In this document: positions 23,488 through 37,415 of the stretch, piece by piece
Layout: every line of letters begins with the position of its first letter
How positions within the stretch are numbered: the first letter of the stretch is position 1
From: Urechis unicinctus
Taxonomy: Eukaryota > Annelida > Polychaeta > Xenopneusta > Urechidae
Reading direction: 5' to 3'
NCBI GenBank assembly: GCA_034190875.2
Contig: CM067349.1
Location: 8,956,241 to 9,020,240 of the forward strand
DNA: 64,000 nucleotides
Translations under genes and position numbers: made by a program
Notes under the pieces: generated by a model
Told to the model about the DNA's origin: nothing
The model's database searches: none
What the model saw: the letters and a program-made list of their open reading frames with translations, nothing else

Positions 23488-26400
23488 GTTATTGGTCTTG
23501 TAGAATCTGACCAAATTCATGGATTAGACTGATGAGAAAGAACCCATATTTGTATGAAGAAAGCTAGTATATTGGCATTTACAAAAGTGTGGGCTGCGAA
23601 ATCACTGGTAGAATTATCATGTTAAGTGTTGCAAAAATAGCTCATGATGATTGTCAATGGTCAGCAGTATTCCATGGCGATATGGAGATGATTGTGCGCA
23701 CGCGAGATTATTACGTGTTCGATAACAATGGTTTTGTTACTGATATGCAGAATTGGATGATCGCGTTTTAACCTTCGATATACCCATGCTGTGCGATGCA
23801 ACATATCACACAATGTACGACACAAACTAGCGAGCCAGTTAATTGTGTTTACAAGAAACATCTTCCTCCTCCACACGTATCATTTACGCTAAAGTAAATA
23901 AACCATGCATTAACCTTTTGACAATAACTCACCTAAAATTAGTACGCATCAAGAGCTTGAATTGCATTCCTAAATGTGAATACTAGTAAAGCTGTGTCCA
24001 CATATGTTCAAGGTTGATCTGAACGTTTATTTCATTGAATGAATTGCACTTAAGCCTGCGTCAAATGGGCCTTGTTGTTGCTAGTTCCTCTCAGATTGAA
24101 AAACCCCGTTGCGGCTTATGTATATTTTCAACCCTAACCGATTTCCATGTATCGAGCAATCTTCGAAATACATAGTCCTTAGTACGCTAACTTTGCATTC
24201 CATATAATAGATTGAACGTGCATAATAAGTAACATTCCCAGGCCTACATAGCCATATGGTAGACTATGCGTTTAACTTGTAAAGAATGCATGTTTCTCAC
24301 ACATACCCAACCATACTCGGTATCAAATAATGCAGTAAAAACTTACCTATAATTTTGGTTTGTTTTTGCTACGCATAAAGTGCTTGCACATATCCCGTAT
24401 GATGTGATCGTAATTAGAGTTTGATTCACAGTCGATGACAAAAACATATTTAATAAATTGTGATAAGGGCTAACATTAACGTAAATACTAGAAGAGCTTT
24501 CCGTTGTAAAGATGGAACATACAAGAGAAGCCTCTTGCAGCTATAGCAGAATTCATTACGGGTCAGTCCAAGAATATCGTCTCATAGGGTCGAGTGCTGT
24601 CTTCAACTTAGTCGCATCTAAATTAATTAAGCTGCGCTTGACACGATGCCCTCTTGACTTTGCTGGTCACGATGCCTTTTCCTTTGCCCTGCTCTGGGGT
24701 GATGCATCATTTAGGGTGCGTCACATTTAACCTCATTAAGCAGCACTTGGTTGTAGGCTTCGATTCCCTTTTCTCGGATGAAGCTTCCAGAAGATTAGGT
24801 TCACGTGGAACATTGACCATTTATGAATCCCGTATTAGGCATTTGATAACCAATTTATATTGGAGAGTGCGTTGTATGCAATATTGTGACTACACGATGC
24901 ATGCATTGCACCCCGCAGCATTAATGGTAGTACGCGTCTGAACAATGTCCAGCTCAGGATACTGATATCTCTACTGGTGTTGTTTGGTAATAAAAACGAA
25001 AAACTTAATTCTATTGAGGCTTAAGCTCACTTTACAATGTTTCCCTTGTATATGATAATCGAGTAAGGGCTTTTCATGTCACCAAGTTAGGTTATAACAC
25101 ACACAAAAAGGCGTAGCTGTACATTGAGTCCATATTTTCAAATGGTGACAAGAAGAGGATTGTTTTGTTTTTCCGGATGCATCCGGATTGCAAAGAACTG
25201 GCACTACTTGTGGCTTCATAAAAAAAATTTGCCATCACCATTTCTTCCTAAAATAAATTTTTTGTATACGCTTTTTGTTTGTTCACGTGTTCTGCCTCAT
25301 CAGTAATTGGTTCGATATGTTACTGCTGTTGATTTCTTTAAATTTTAGAATTAGATAAGTGCATCACTGGCGACATAATGTCAGTCCAATACGCACCTGC
25401 TAGATAACTCAGCACTGAAACAGGCGTCATCAAGAATACGACATAAATACGACAGCAACATATCAAGGCACGTACGCCACAAAGGTGATAATTCCGCTCT
25501 GCGGGCAAAGGCAGCTGGGCAGTTATGTGGACAATTGACAGCTTACAAATGCTGCAGTGCAGGGAACAACGCCAACCAGCTGGTGGTCACGCGACAATCA
25601 TTTATATGTATATATATAATGCCTCCCGGAATTATGTCTGCAAAATAATAGCATTATGTACAAAGGTGGAATTTAATATGCTCTCGTATCAGCCGTTGAT
25701 CTCGCTAGTGCGAGGGTCATTGTGTGGTCAAGGTACTTCATGGCTTCAATGTTCAAACAAATTATTTAATATAGAGTTATCACGACGCTGCTTTAAAAAC
25801 AATCATCACTGATAATATCTTAATCCCCTCAGAGACGCTTTGTTTACGACTTTTTAGTCCGAACAAATGTAAGCTGCGATTATGCATCCCAACATATTCC
25901 TGACCAAGTGTACGAATGACACTGTGATACATGGTGTAACAATGACTACATAAGTGTTAACCTCAACGATATAATGTTTAGATGATTATAGGAATCGATG
26001 AGGAATTATACCAAGTTATGGTAACGCATATAGGTAGGGCAGAGTAAGCACTTGATGTGTCGTAATAACGAATACAAATATAAAGGCAATACAGCACATA
26101 GTCACGTTGATTCATCTACTAATCTAAAACCCATGTTTTCAAAGATGACTGAACATGAGCTTATTCTGAGATCTCAGCTGATCAAAGAAACTAGGGCCAT
26201 TTACGATCTTGAAACTTTTGTGAAGTAACACGCACATCGCCATCTGAATTCAACAATTCAATTTAACTTTAGAGAACAATCGATGCAATGAAATCACGAA
26301 CAGAGTCATCTAACTGCATCTTGAAATTGTATTAGGCTTTCTTACTAAATCATTGGCACTTGGGTTTGTGAAACGAGAACTGCTGTCTCCTAAAATGCGC

Positions 26401-29005
26401 TGATGTATCCTCTCAGCTCATTCTTGCGTTCAATTTTGCAGCAATTAATTTAAATTGCAGCGCCTGGAGGTAAATACTAAAAAAGCTTTCTGCGGTAATG
26501 TTCGACAATAAAAGAAGCCTATTAGTACAGAACAGTGTTATCTCATAGGGTTTGGGAATGGCTGAAGTGGGTCATTTTTAGCATAATAAAAATCCTCTTT
26601 TCCAGGACATTCTTTGATTCATCCATAGCGCGGCGCATAATATTATCTAGAATTATAGCCACACATACAGATGATTGTTTCAGTCCTAATCATAAAAATA
26701 TATAGTGGCATATCGCACATTCCCATTAAATTGTGTTCAAGACATTAACCGTGAGCACTAGACCGACTACATTCGCCTAAAAGCCTAGCACATCTTAGAC
26801 CGGTAGGTACATACACATACTACTATAATTATAGTCATATGATAAATGAAGGGTCATATAGCAATGGCAAAAACGCAATATTTCACAAAGAGTAACTGAT
26901 AAACATGTGCAATAAACGCCTACAGGTTGCCGTAATAACACGGCACACGAAGTGTACTTATACCTCCGCAAATGATGTGTTGTATACGGTGGTAGAGGGT
27001 TGGCTAACAGAGCAATATTATGATGCCCAATGGTTATCACAAGATGAAGAATTAGATCAATACGGATAAACAGCATTCATACTGACGAATAGTGCTCAGG
27101 ACATCAATTATCATTTGCAAATCAATTGAAGAAATGACTACATTACTCTTCATCATTTCTCCATAGCAACAGACAAATACGATGGATATTCATTCTTCTA
27201 ACTTTGATAATCACGGGTATTTAGTTGTCACACGTATGTTAGTCATCACGTTATTTTCCTAGTGCCTGGTGCAATCAATACACACGACCGATAGCTGGTT
27301 TGATCTTACGGCAAGAGCAGACACGCTTAAGTCGCGGAGGAATAACCACGTAATTTTAGTCTGAGTGGAAATTTCGTAGGTGTGCAGGAAGCCCAAGAGA
27401 TATTTATCACATTGTTTGTACATTTTGCATTAATTTGGAAGAGGTGCATGTAATTTCATTGTTGAATGTTTACATCACTGTTACTTGTTATATCCGAGGT
27501 ACTTTGATGCACCATTGGTGCTAAGCTCAGCACCAATTTCTCGAAATCTCATTAAGCAGTGCCCTACAATAGGATCACCTTTTTGCAGACTTAAGCAGTA
27601 ATCAGAGAATATCACGTGGTTTAGACTGGAAACACTGAGCACTATGAAAGCATTTCATAACATTAGTAGCAGCTATAACTGAACCGGTTTGTTTCAGGAT
27701 GACAGTTTAAGAGGCATGGATTTGAAGTCTCACAACTGCGCCTCATACAAGACCGTCACTTGTATCGCTCATGCTCGAAGAGATTAATTTTGGGAGCAAA
27801 TTACGTAAATGCTTGCAAATACATTGTATCGATTTCAGTGTTTGCATATCACCTAATGTGGGTGATATGAAGAACTGATGTCCATTTCTTCACCGTACCT
27901 ACAGTACCTTCATGTTTTGCTTGCCACCAGAGACGACTTTTATTGGTCATTTCCCACAAAATAGGGTACATCATATCACAGGTTTTGTGCCTATTGGCCT
28001 GGTGCCACTAAGATAGCCACATATGGTATTTGATTCATGTTGCTCTGATTTATTGTTGCGTTTACAAATACGTTCATATATTGCAGTATATATTGATAAT
28101 AAAGTCAATATTTATTAACAACTAACAGCTAGTTTTCAAATCGACACATTCACAAATGTTGTAATGTATCTGTCACATCGCTATTTTCAAACCTAAATGT
28201 TTCCTCTTGCAACATAGACAACTGCCAATTCCGTGCTCCATCTTTATTTCCTACAGATGATTACGACGTTTGGATCTTTCATCAACCGCCAACCAGGGCA
28301 CCCATTTCAAACCCTGTGCAATCAATGATATTCGAAATTCAATGATTAGGTCATACCGCATTTTGTCAGCTTGTATTCCATGCTTAATGTCTTTATCCAA
28401 CCAGCCAGGAGGAGCCACGTGCAGCGGTAAATTCTCCAAATAAAAGAGGATACAAGTCATTTACAAGTTCTGTGCAGTGCGCTAAATTGGAACGTTAATT
28501 TTTTGCGTAATACGATTCAGCCTGCGGAAACAGAAAGTCACAACAGCCGAATTTGCGCTGAATTAAGAATTCTGAGCTGCCTTCTGGAAGATTTCGTTGA
28601 GTAAGCAAATATTTATTGCCAATCCAGGGTGCAGTCATCATTCACTGACACATAAATCTGTCACCGAAAAATAGGTCGTTGGATGAGAAGGTGAAAATTA
28701 CATTTGACCCATTTATTATCATGCATGCTGTTAGAACAGGTTAATGAAGAGGAACCTGTGTTCTTTGCTGCGAATCATGTAGGGGGTAGTGAGTATCCTG
28801 GGGGAAGAGTGGAGCATGTTAGCTATTAGTGGTAACTAGGATTAAATTTACACAAGCGATGTTAACTGCCTGTACCCAATTGGTAGTATGTGATGACATT
28901 CTCCAGCGTGAACCCTTTTCAATACTCACCCCTAAGGCATATCCTCTAAGTTTGATATATCTAATGTTATCTCGCTAGACGGGTGCTCCAGTAATCAATT
29001 TATCA

Positions 29006-29200
29006 ACGCTCTCATCACACGAACGATACTTACGCCGGAAACGATACTGACGTTCTCACTACAGGAGAGATACCTACGCTCTGGTTACAGGAGCGGTACG
29101 AACGCTCTGGTTACACGAACGATACTGACGCTCTGGTTACACGAACGATACTGACGCTCTGGTCACAAGATCGATACGAACGCTCTGGTATCTAAACGCG
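29006..29200. repeat. 26-bp minisatellite, about 8 copies
   Basis: Contiguous 26-base units follow acgctctggttacacgaacg plus atactg, with one shortened 18-base unit near the start. The corresponding array in U2 has one unit fewer. The array sits just ahead of the unit boundary motif. Confidence 0.9.
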
Positions 29201-32200
29201 ATGTATAGTTTTGCGGCAAGTGGCATTTCCCTTTGAGCCACGCCCTAGGAAATCGGAACTTCTAGCTGGTATTGTAACAGCATCATTAACAAAATAGGCT
29301 ATGGGAATATACTTCTTGTAGTTTCGGGACACCGACCCCAGTTCTCAGGACCCAGTCATCGTGTGTCGCCATACCAGAGCAATTAACGATATCCATTACT
29401 CAGTATTGCTGTACCGTGCAACAAAACGTCTATCAGTCAACTCCTTTGTCCTTTACGTTATACAAGCTCTGAGGTAAGAGCCTCGGTTTGTTTAATAGCC
29501 TTATACCAATAGTGGAACCTGTATAATGTGCGCCATATCGAGCAAAAGCGGATTTACAGTTTCGTTGTAAAGTATTTTTGCTATAAAGAATGTTGCCATA
29601 AAACATCATGATCAATAGACCAAATTGGATAGGACAAACACGGTCTTCGATATATTAAATGTCACCTCTATCCCGATCAATTATTCATGGCCTGTTTGCA
29701 GAGCTGGAAATTAGAAAAGATCTGCTTGGTGCTTGACGAAATGTGTCAGAGGGACTGCGTTTCTTGGTAAATGACCTATAATGCATAGGTGGCCACATTT
29801 GTTATTCGCTTCAGCAACTTTCGACAAATAAAAGGCAAATATGTATCAACTTATTGTCTCTCTGCTTAACAAAATATGGAAAACAACTGAGGCCATCATT
29901 TCAATTTGTCTGGGTCAGGTAATAAAATTATACTACGCTTCAATGCTAGACCGTTTCGTAATGCATTGGCCCGTCCGTGATATTAAATGTTATATTAAAC
30001 TCACCTACCATGACAAAGTCATTGTTCCTAAATGTACATCGTTCGTTACTACACTTAGTTAATTCCAAAACTGGCCTTCTTTGTTGACCGCTAGTGTATT
30101 GTAGAAGCATTGCAATGGCACAGAGCTACGTCTCATCAATATTTTGGGACCGAATGGCTATTCCAGCATTGTCACAGCCGTGTACAATGTCCAAAGTAAC
30201 TATTAAGCTCAGAGATTATAGTTGGGGTCACCTTCACAAATCGACTTGACTCATTGACAGGACCCCTTAGCAATTTATTAGCAAATGTACAGTTTCTTTT
30301 TTGGAATCTGACTGGTGCTGGAGATGAACGGGTGTCAATCAATAATGATCGATCAGTTTATGGCATTGTTAATTTTTGAAATGTGCGCTCAAGGAAACTG
30401 ATAAGCAATTATGCTTATTCAGTAAAGTATGGTATCACTCATCAATAAGCCAGATTGTGAAGGTGATTCAAACTAACAATGCATGCCGATGAGAATAACA
30501 ATAGCAACACATTGTCATATATCATGTGATCAAAGATAGCAAGTGCCCTTTTACAATCCTAATATCATGATTTAGTGTCACCCACATAAAATAACATATA
30601 CGTTTACGATTTCATCCTTTGAATGATGCCAATCTTAACTGACTTCAACTTTTCTGACCAAAATAATCATTAGGTTGAATCGAATTCTCATATGACGCAG
30701 TTCGTCATTATGTAACCCAGTTCTATTTTCATATATTATAACAGTGGCGGTTTGTTTTAATCAAACGGCCTACTATGCAAACGATTACAATCACAAGCCC
30801 AATATCATACCAGGCAGCTGCCATTGTGTACTAGTTGAGTGAACATGCGTAGTATTCAATCCACACAAGGCTGCAGTGGTAATGTAATCGCTTGTAAAAT
30901 GCCAGAGGGAGCTTAGTAAACTTTTTCTTTAGACTCTTGTGCCATGTTATAGATGCAATGTTATAGCTAAGCTATTCATCAAGGCCAATAAACAAGTCAA
31001 CACTGACCCGTGCACCATCGTACTTGGCTGCAAAAATATTGCTTGCACTCACCGTATGGGATGTTACAGTTGCTTTTGGTTAAGATCCTTCACATAAGCA
31101 GCCATTTCACGGTATCAATCATCGTTTATCGTAAAATGAAAATCTGTGACAGCTTTAACCAGAGGCAGACAAAGCATAAATGTCATTCACAATCAATGCC
31201 GAAACTTATTCTGAATTTGTATATGGCGTTGTCTTAAGATTAATGGCTGCTTAGTTTATGTCCCACGAGCTGGCTGACGTTGTCTTTATAAAAGAGGTGA
31301 TGTATCTATTTAGCTCCTAGTTACTTTCAGTTGCGATGCAAGCTACTTAGATTGTAAGGGAAAACCACAAAAGAATCCCCGTGCAGCTGTAGCACTGTTT
31401 AGTATAGAGCAGGCCAGTTAAGGCACATCACATCTGGTTTATGTGTACCTTTAAACTGAGTCACATTGAACTCCATTAAACTACGCGCGACTTGACGCCA
31501 ATTTCGTTGCCCTTCCTTAGATCGATGCTTCACTAGCAGCTGATCGGCGGTTTATATAATGTAGAATGTGATATTTCATAACAAGCATACAGTGCATAAA
31601 CTTGCGATTATATCATGGAATTGGCGCTTTGTTATGGCGTTGTATTCAGAAGATAGATCGTAAAAACTAGGAAACAATGGTTAGCTATACATGCCAGCAT
31701 ACACGTGCAAAGTAGTGTGTTACATAAGCATACCATTCAATCATAGTGATTGCCTGCTATTTTGTGGCTGAATATTTTGCGGGGTGTTGACGAAACTCGT
31801 GGCCAGTTGGAAAATACAGGAGTTTTTTATGCACTGTGATTCTTATTTATTGCTATTAATGCCAGCGTCAACGGTGCTAATTGTGTTACAAAAACCTTAA
31901 GCCCCTTAGGGGGTTTATGATCTATTGTGGCATGTGCCGTTTTTATGCACTGTGATTCTTATTTATTGCAATTAAAGCCAGCGTCAACTGTGCCAATTGT
32001 GAAAGAAAACCCCTTAGCCCTGTAGGAGCATTAATGGTCTAAAGTGGCATGTGCTGTGAACCCCCGGGGCTTGCAGTGCGTTCACTGGTCATATGTGAAA
32101 AATGAACGTATTTGCAGTGTGGGTATCATATCCGTTCATCAACATTAGGACCCACTCATGGATAAAAACTATATCCGTAACAATCACCTGCGCCCCAACA

Positions 32201-32997
32201 TAGATTCATATTGAATAACTTTATGCAGCTATTTTAGAATAACTTGTAGCAGGTTGACAAGGCATCTCACCATAAAAGCCTAAGACAGGATTCATAACTG
32301 AGCAGATTTCAGGATGACAGTTTGAGTGGTTTGGATTTGACTTTCAACCAAGTCTCACAGCTGCATTCGACACAAGACAAGGAGCTTTATTTATTTTTTT
32401 AAACTTTGATAATTTAGTTCAGTTGGGGGTTTATACTGTTAATTTGTCTCTTAGCATAAACATTTCCCCATACGTTTACCGTCTGGAAGCTGATTGGTGG
32501 AATGGCAAGGTCACAAATATTGCCGCGCAGATGTTTAATTCCTCGATGCTTTGCCATCAATCCAACATAAGCCGGCCACAATTAATCATACATTTAAATA
32601 AATATGCTTTGACGAGAAAAATGTAAGCTTTTTTGCTGAGTACAACTTTGTAGGTATTAAAGTGATATTCCTACAACAGCAATTGCGCATGTTTAGCCAT
32701 GGTGGTTCATATAAAAATGTATGAGAACTGAACTAGCTTTATTAAACATTATGTTCAGATTTATTTTAACCACATTATAATCATGGTGCATTCGGGAAGT
32801 ATTTGAACATTACTTTGTTGTTATTGCTTTTCATGCGATCTTTTGATTGCTACTAAATGTATATTTCATGATATAAGGCTCATATATTGAATTATATATT
32901 GATGTGATGATAAAAATTAATTTGTTAGATAACTCGCAGAAGAAAGGGGCGATGACATGAGTAGGGGATCAGCGATAAATATGAATGACTTGTGAAA

Positions 32998-33177
32998 CAT
33001 GATTCAGAACGAATATTGAGTGTGCTGCATTATTCAGAACGAACATTTTATGTGGTGTATTCTTGAGACGAACAATGTGTGTGCTGCATTTGTCAGAACG
33101 ATAATTGTGTGTTCTGCATTATTTAGAACAAACATTGTCTGTGCTACATCATTCAGAACGAACAGCGTGTGTGCTCC
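32998..33177. repeat. 30-bp minisatellite, U2 copy
   Basis: This is the counterpart of 23308-23487, with the same number and order of units and only a few base changes. It was therefore already expanded when U1 duplicated. Confidence 0.9.
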
Positions 33178-36100
33178 GTTATTGGTCTTGTAGAATCTGA
33201 CCAAATTCATGGATTAGACTGATGAGAAAGAACCCATATTTGTATGAAGAAAGCTAGTATATTGGCATTTACAAAAGTGTGGGCTGCGAAATCACTGGTA
33301 GAATTATCATGTTAAGTGTTGCAAAAATAGCTCATGATGATTGTCAATGGTCAGCAGTATTCCATGGCGATATGGAGATGATTGTGCGCACGCGAGATTA
33401 TTACGTGTTCGATAACAATAGTTTTGTTACTGATATGCGTTTTAACCTTCGATATACCTATGCTGTGCGATGCAACATATCACACAATGTACGAAACAAA
33501 CTAGCGAACCGGTTAATTGTGTTTACAAGAAACATCTTCCTCCTCCACACGTATCATTTACGCTAAAGTAAATAAACCATGCATTAACCTTTTGACAATA
33601 ACTCACCTAAAATTAGTACACATCAAGAGCTTGAATTGCATTCCTAAATGTGAATACTAGTAAAGCTGTGTCCACATATGTTCAAGGTTGATCTGAACGT
33701 TTTTTTCATTGAATGAATTGCACTTAAGCCTGCGTCAAATGGGCCTTGTTGTTGCTAGTTCCTCTCAGATTGAAAAACCCCGTTGCGGCTTATGTATATT
33801 TTCAACCCTAACCGATTTCCATGTATCGAGCAATCTTCGAAATACATAGTCCTTAGTACGCCAACTTTGCATTCCATATAATAGACGGAACGTGCTTAAT
33901 AAGTTACATTCCCAGGCCTATATAGCCATATGGTAGACTATGCGTTTAACTTGTATAGAATGCATGTTTCTCACACATATTCAATCAAACTCGGTATCCA
34001 ATAATGAGGTAAAAACTAACCTATAATTTGGGTTTGTTTTTGCTACGCATAGTGCTTGCACATATCCTGTGTGATGTGATTGTAATTAGAGTTTGATTCA
34101 CAGTCGATGACAAAAACATATTTAATAAATTGTGATAAGGGCTAACATTAACGTACATACTAGAAGAGCTTTCCGTTGCCATCACCATTTCTTTCTAATA
34201 TTAATTTTTTGTATACGCTTTTTGTTTGTTCACGTGTTCTGCCTCATCAGTAATTGGTTCGATATGTTACTGCTGTTGATTTCTTTAAATTTTAGAATTA
34301 GATAAGTGCATCACTGGCGACATAATGTCAGTCCAATACGCACCTGCTAGATAACTCAGCACTGAAACAGGCGTCATCAAGAATACGACATAAATACGAC
34401 AGCAACATATCAAGGCACGTACGCCACAAAGGTGATAATTCCGCTCTGCGGGCAAAGGCAGCTGGGCAGTTATGTGGACAATTGACAGCTTACAAATGCT
34501 GCAGTGCAGGGAACAACGCCAACCAGCTGGTGGTCACGCGACAATCATTTATATATATATATATATATAATGCCTCCCGGAATTATGTCTGCAAAATAAT
34601 AGCATTATGTACAAATGTGGAATTTAATATGCTCTCGTATCAGCCGTTGATCTCGCTAGTGCGAGGGTCATTGTGTGGTCAAGGTACTTCATGGCTTCAA
34701 TGTTCAAACAAATTATTAAATATAGAGTTATCACGACGCTGCTTTAAAAACAATCATCACTGATAATATCTTAATCCCCTCAGAGACGCTTTGTTTACGA
34801 CTTTTTAGTCCGAACAAATGTAAGTTGCGATTATGCATCCCAACATATTCCTGACCAAGTGTACGAATGACACTGTGATACATGGTGTAACAATGACAAC
34901 ATAAGTGTTAACCTCAACGATATAATGTTTAGATGATTATAGGAATCGATGAGGAATTATGGTAACGCATATAGGTAGAGTCGAGTAAGCACTTGATGTG
35001 TCGTAATAACGAATACAAGTATTAAGGCAAAACAGCACATAGTCACGTTGATTCATCTACTAATCTAAAACCCATGTTTTCAAAGATGACTGAACATGAG
35101 CTTATTCTGAGATCTCAGCTGATCAAAGAAACTAGGGCCATTTACGATCTTGAAACTTTTGTGAAGTAACACGCACATCACTTTAGAGAACAATCGATGC
35201 AATGAAATCACGAACAGAGTCATCTAACTGCATCTTGAAATTGTATTAGGCTTTCTTACTAAATCATTGGCACTTAGGTTTGTGAAACGAGAACTGCTGT
35301 CTCCTAAAATGCGCTGATGTATCCTCTCAGCTCATTCTTGCGTTCAATTTTGCAGCAATTAATTTAAATTGCAGCGCCTGGAGGTAAATACTAGAAAAGC
35401 TTTCTGCGGTAATGTTCGACAATAAAAGAAGCCTATTAGTACAGAACAGTGTTATCTCATAGGGTTTGGGAATGGCTGAAGTGGGTCATTTTTAGCATAA
35501 TAAAAATCCTCTTTTCCAGGACATTCTTTGATTCATCCATAGCGCGGCGCATAATATTATCTAGAATTATAGCCACACATACAGACTACATTTGCCCAAA
35601 AGCCTAGCACATCTTAGACCGGTAGGTACATACACATACTACCATAATTATAGTCATATGATAAATGAAGGGTCATATAGCAATGGCGAAAACGCAATAT
35701 TTCACAACGAGTAACTGATAAACATGTGCAATAAACGCCTACAGGTTGCCTTAACAACACGGCACACAAAGTGTACTAATACCGCCGCTAATGATGTGTT
35801 GTATATGTTGGTAAATGGTTGGCTAACAGAGCGATATTACAATGCCCAATAGTTATCACAAAATGAACAATTAAGGCAATTCGGATAAACAGCATTCATA
35901 CTGACGAATAGTGTTCAGGACATCAATTATCAGGATGACAGTTTAAGAGGCATGGATTTGAAGTCCCACAACTGCGCCTCATACAAGACCGTCACTTGTA
36001 TCGCTCATGCTCGAAGAGATTAATTTTGGGAGCAAATTACGTAAATGCTTGCAAATACATTGTATCGATTTCAGTGTTTGCATATCTCCTTATGTGGGTG

Positions 36101-37250
36101 ATATGAAGAACTGATGTCCATTTCTTCACCGTACCTACAGTACCTTCATGTTTCGCTTGCCACCAGAGACGACTTTTATTGGTCATTTCCCACAAAATAG
36201 GGTACATCATATCACAGGTTTTGTGCCTATTGGCCTGGTGCCACTAAGATAGCCACATATGGTATTTGATTCATGTTGCTCTGATTTATTGTTGCGTTTA
36301 CAAATACGTTCATATATTGCAGTATATATTGATAATTAAGTCAATATTTATTAACAACTAACAGCTAGTTTTCAAATCGACACATTCACAAATGTTGTAA
36401 TGTATCTGTCACATCGCTATTTTCAAACCTAAATGTTTCCTCTCGCAACATAGACAACTGCCAATTCCGTGCTCCATCTTTATTTCCTACAGATGCTTAC
36501 GACGTTTGGATCTTTCATCAACCGCCAACCAGGGCACCCATTTCAAACCCTGTGCAATCAATGATATTCGAAATTCAATGATTAGGTCATACCTATGGTA
36601 TCGCATTTTGTCAGCTTGTATTCCATGCTTAATGTCTTTATCCAACCACCCAGGAGGAGCCACGTGCAGCGGTAAATTCTCCAAATAAAAGAGGATACAA
36701 GTCATTTACAAGTTCTGTGCAGTGCGCTAAATTGGAACGTTAATTTTTTGCGTAATACGATTCAGCCTGCGGAAACAGAAAGTCACAACAGCCGAATTTG
36801 CGCTGAATTAAGAATTCTGAGCTGCCTTCTGGAAGATTTCGTTGAGTAAGCAAATATTTATTGCCAATCCAGGGTGCAGTAATCATTCACTGACACATAA
36901 ATCTGTCACCGAAAAATAGGTCGTTGGATGAGAAGGTGAAAATTATATTTGACCCATTTATTATCATGCATGCTGTTAGAACAGGTTAATGAAGAGGAAC
37001 CTGTGTTCTTTGCTGCGAATCATGTAGGGGGTAGTGAGTATCCTGGGGGAAGAGTGGAGCATGTTAGCTATTAGTGGTAACTAGGATTAAGTTTACACAA
37101 GCGATGTTAACTGCCTGTACCCAATTGGTAGTATGTGATGACATCCTCCAACGTGAACCCTTTTCAATACTCACCCCTAAGGCATATCCTGTAAGTTTGA
37201 TATATCTAATGTTATCTAGCTAGACGGGTGCTCCAGTAATCAATTTATCA

Positions 37251-37415
37251 ACGCTCTCATCACACGAACGATACTTACGCCGGAAACGATACTGACGTTC
37301 TCACTACAGGAGAGATACCAACGCTCTGGTTACACGAACGATACTGGCGCTCTGGTCACAGGAGCGGTACGAACGCTCTGGTTACTGGAACGATACTGAC
37401 GCTCTGGTATCTAAA
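37251..37415. repeat. 26-bp minisatellite, U2 copy, about 7 copies
   Basis: Same repeat as at 29006-29200 with one unit fewer and different unit variants in the second half. This shows slippage or unequal exchange after U1 and U2 separated. Confidence 0.9.

Larger units (their letters stand above)
18808..29234. repeat. Array unit U1, 10.4 kb (no gene)
   Basis: The unit opens with GAGCCACGCCCTAGGAAATC and ends where the next copy of that motif begins. It is the longest and apparently most complete member of the young pair U1/U2. Over 20892-21119 I find one base difference in 228 from 31010-31237. It also has older internal duplication: 21180-21310 resembles 26400-26560, and the GGATGACAGTTTAAG block occurs at both 22623 and 27702, so the unit may itself be two diverged half-units. 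ORFs of 60-95 codons lie in it, but none has a recognisable domain. I see no RNA gene. Confidence 0.9.

Noticed and set aside
19730..30062. 73-codon frame present in both U1 (19730-19951) and U2 (29841-30062)
   Set aside because: The six codons that change amino acid far outnumber silent changes, and the equivalent region in U0 is not open. It is a by-product of recent duplication.
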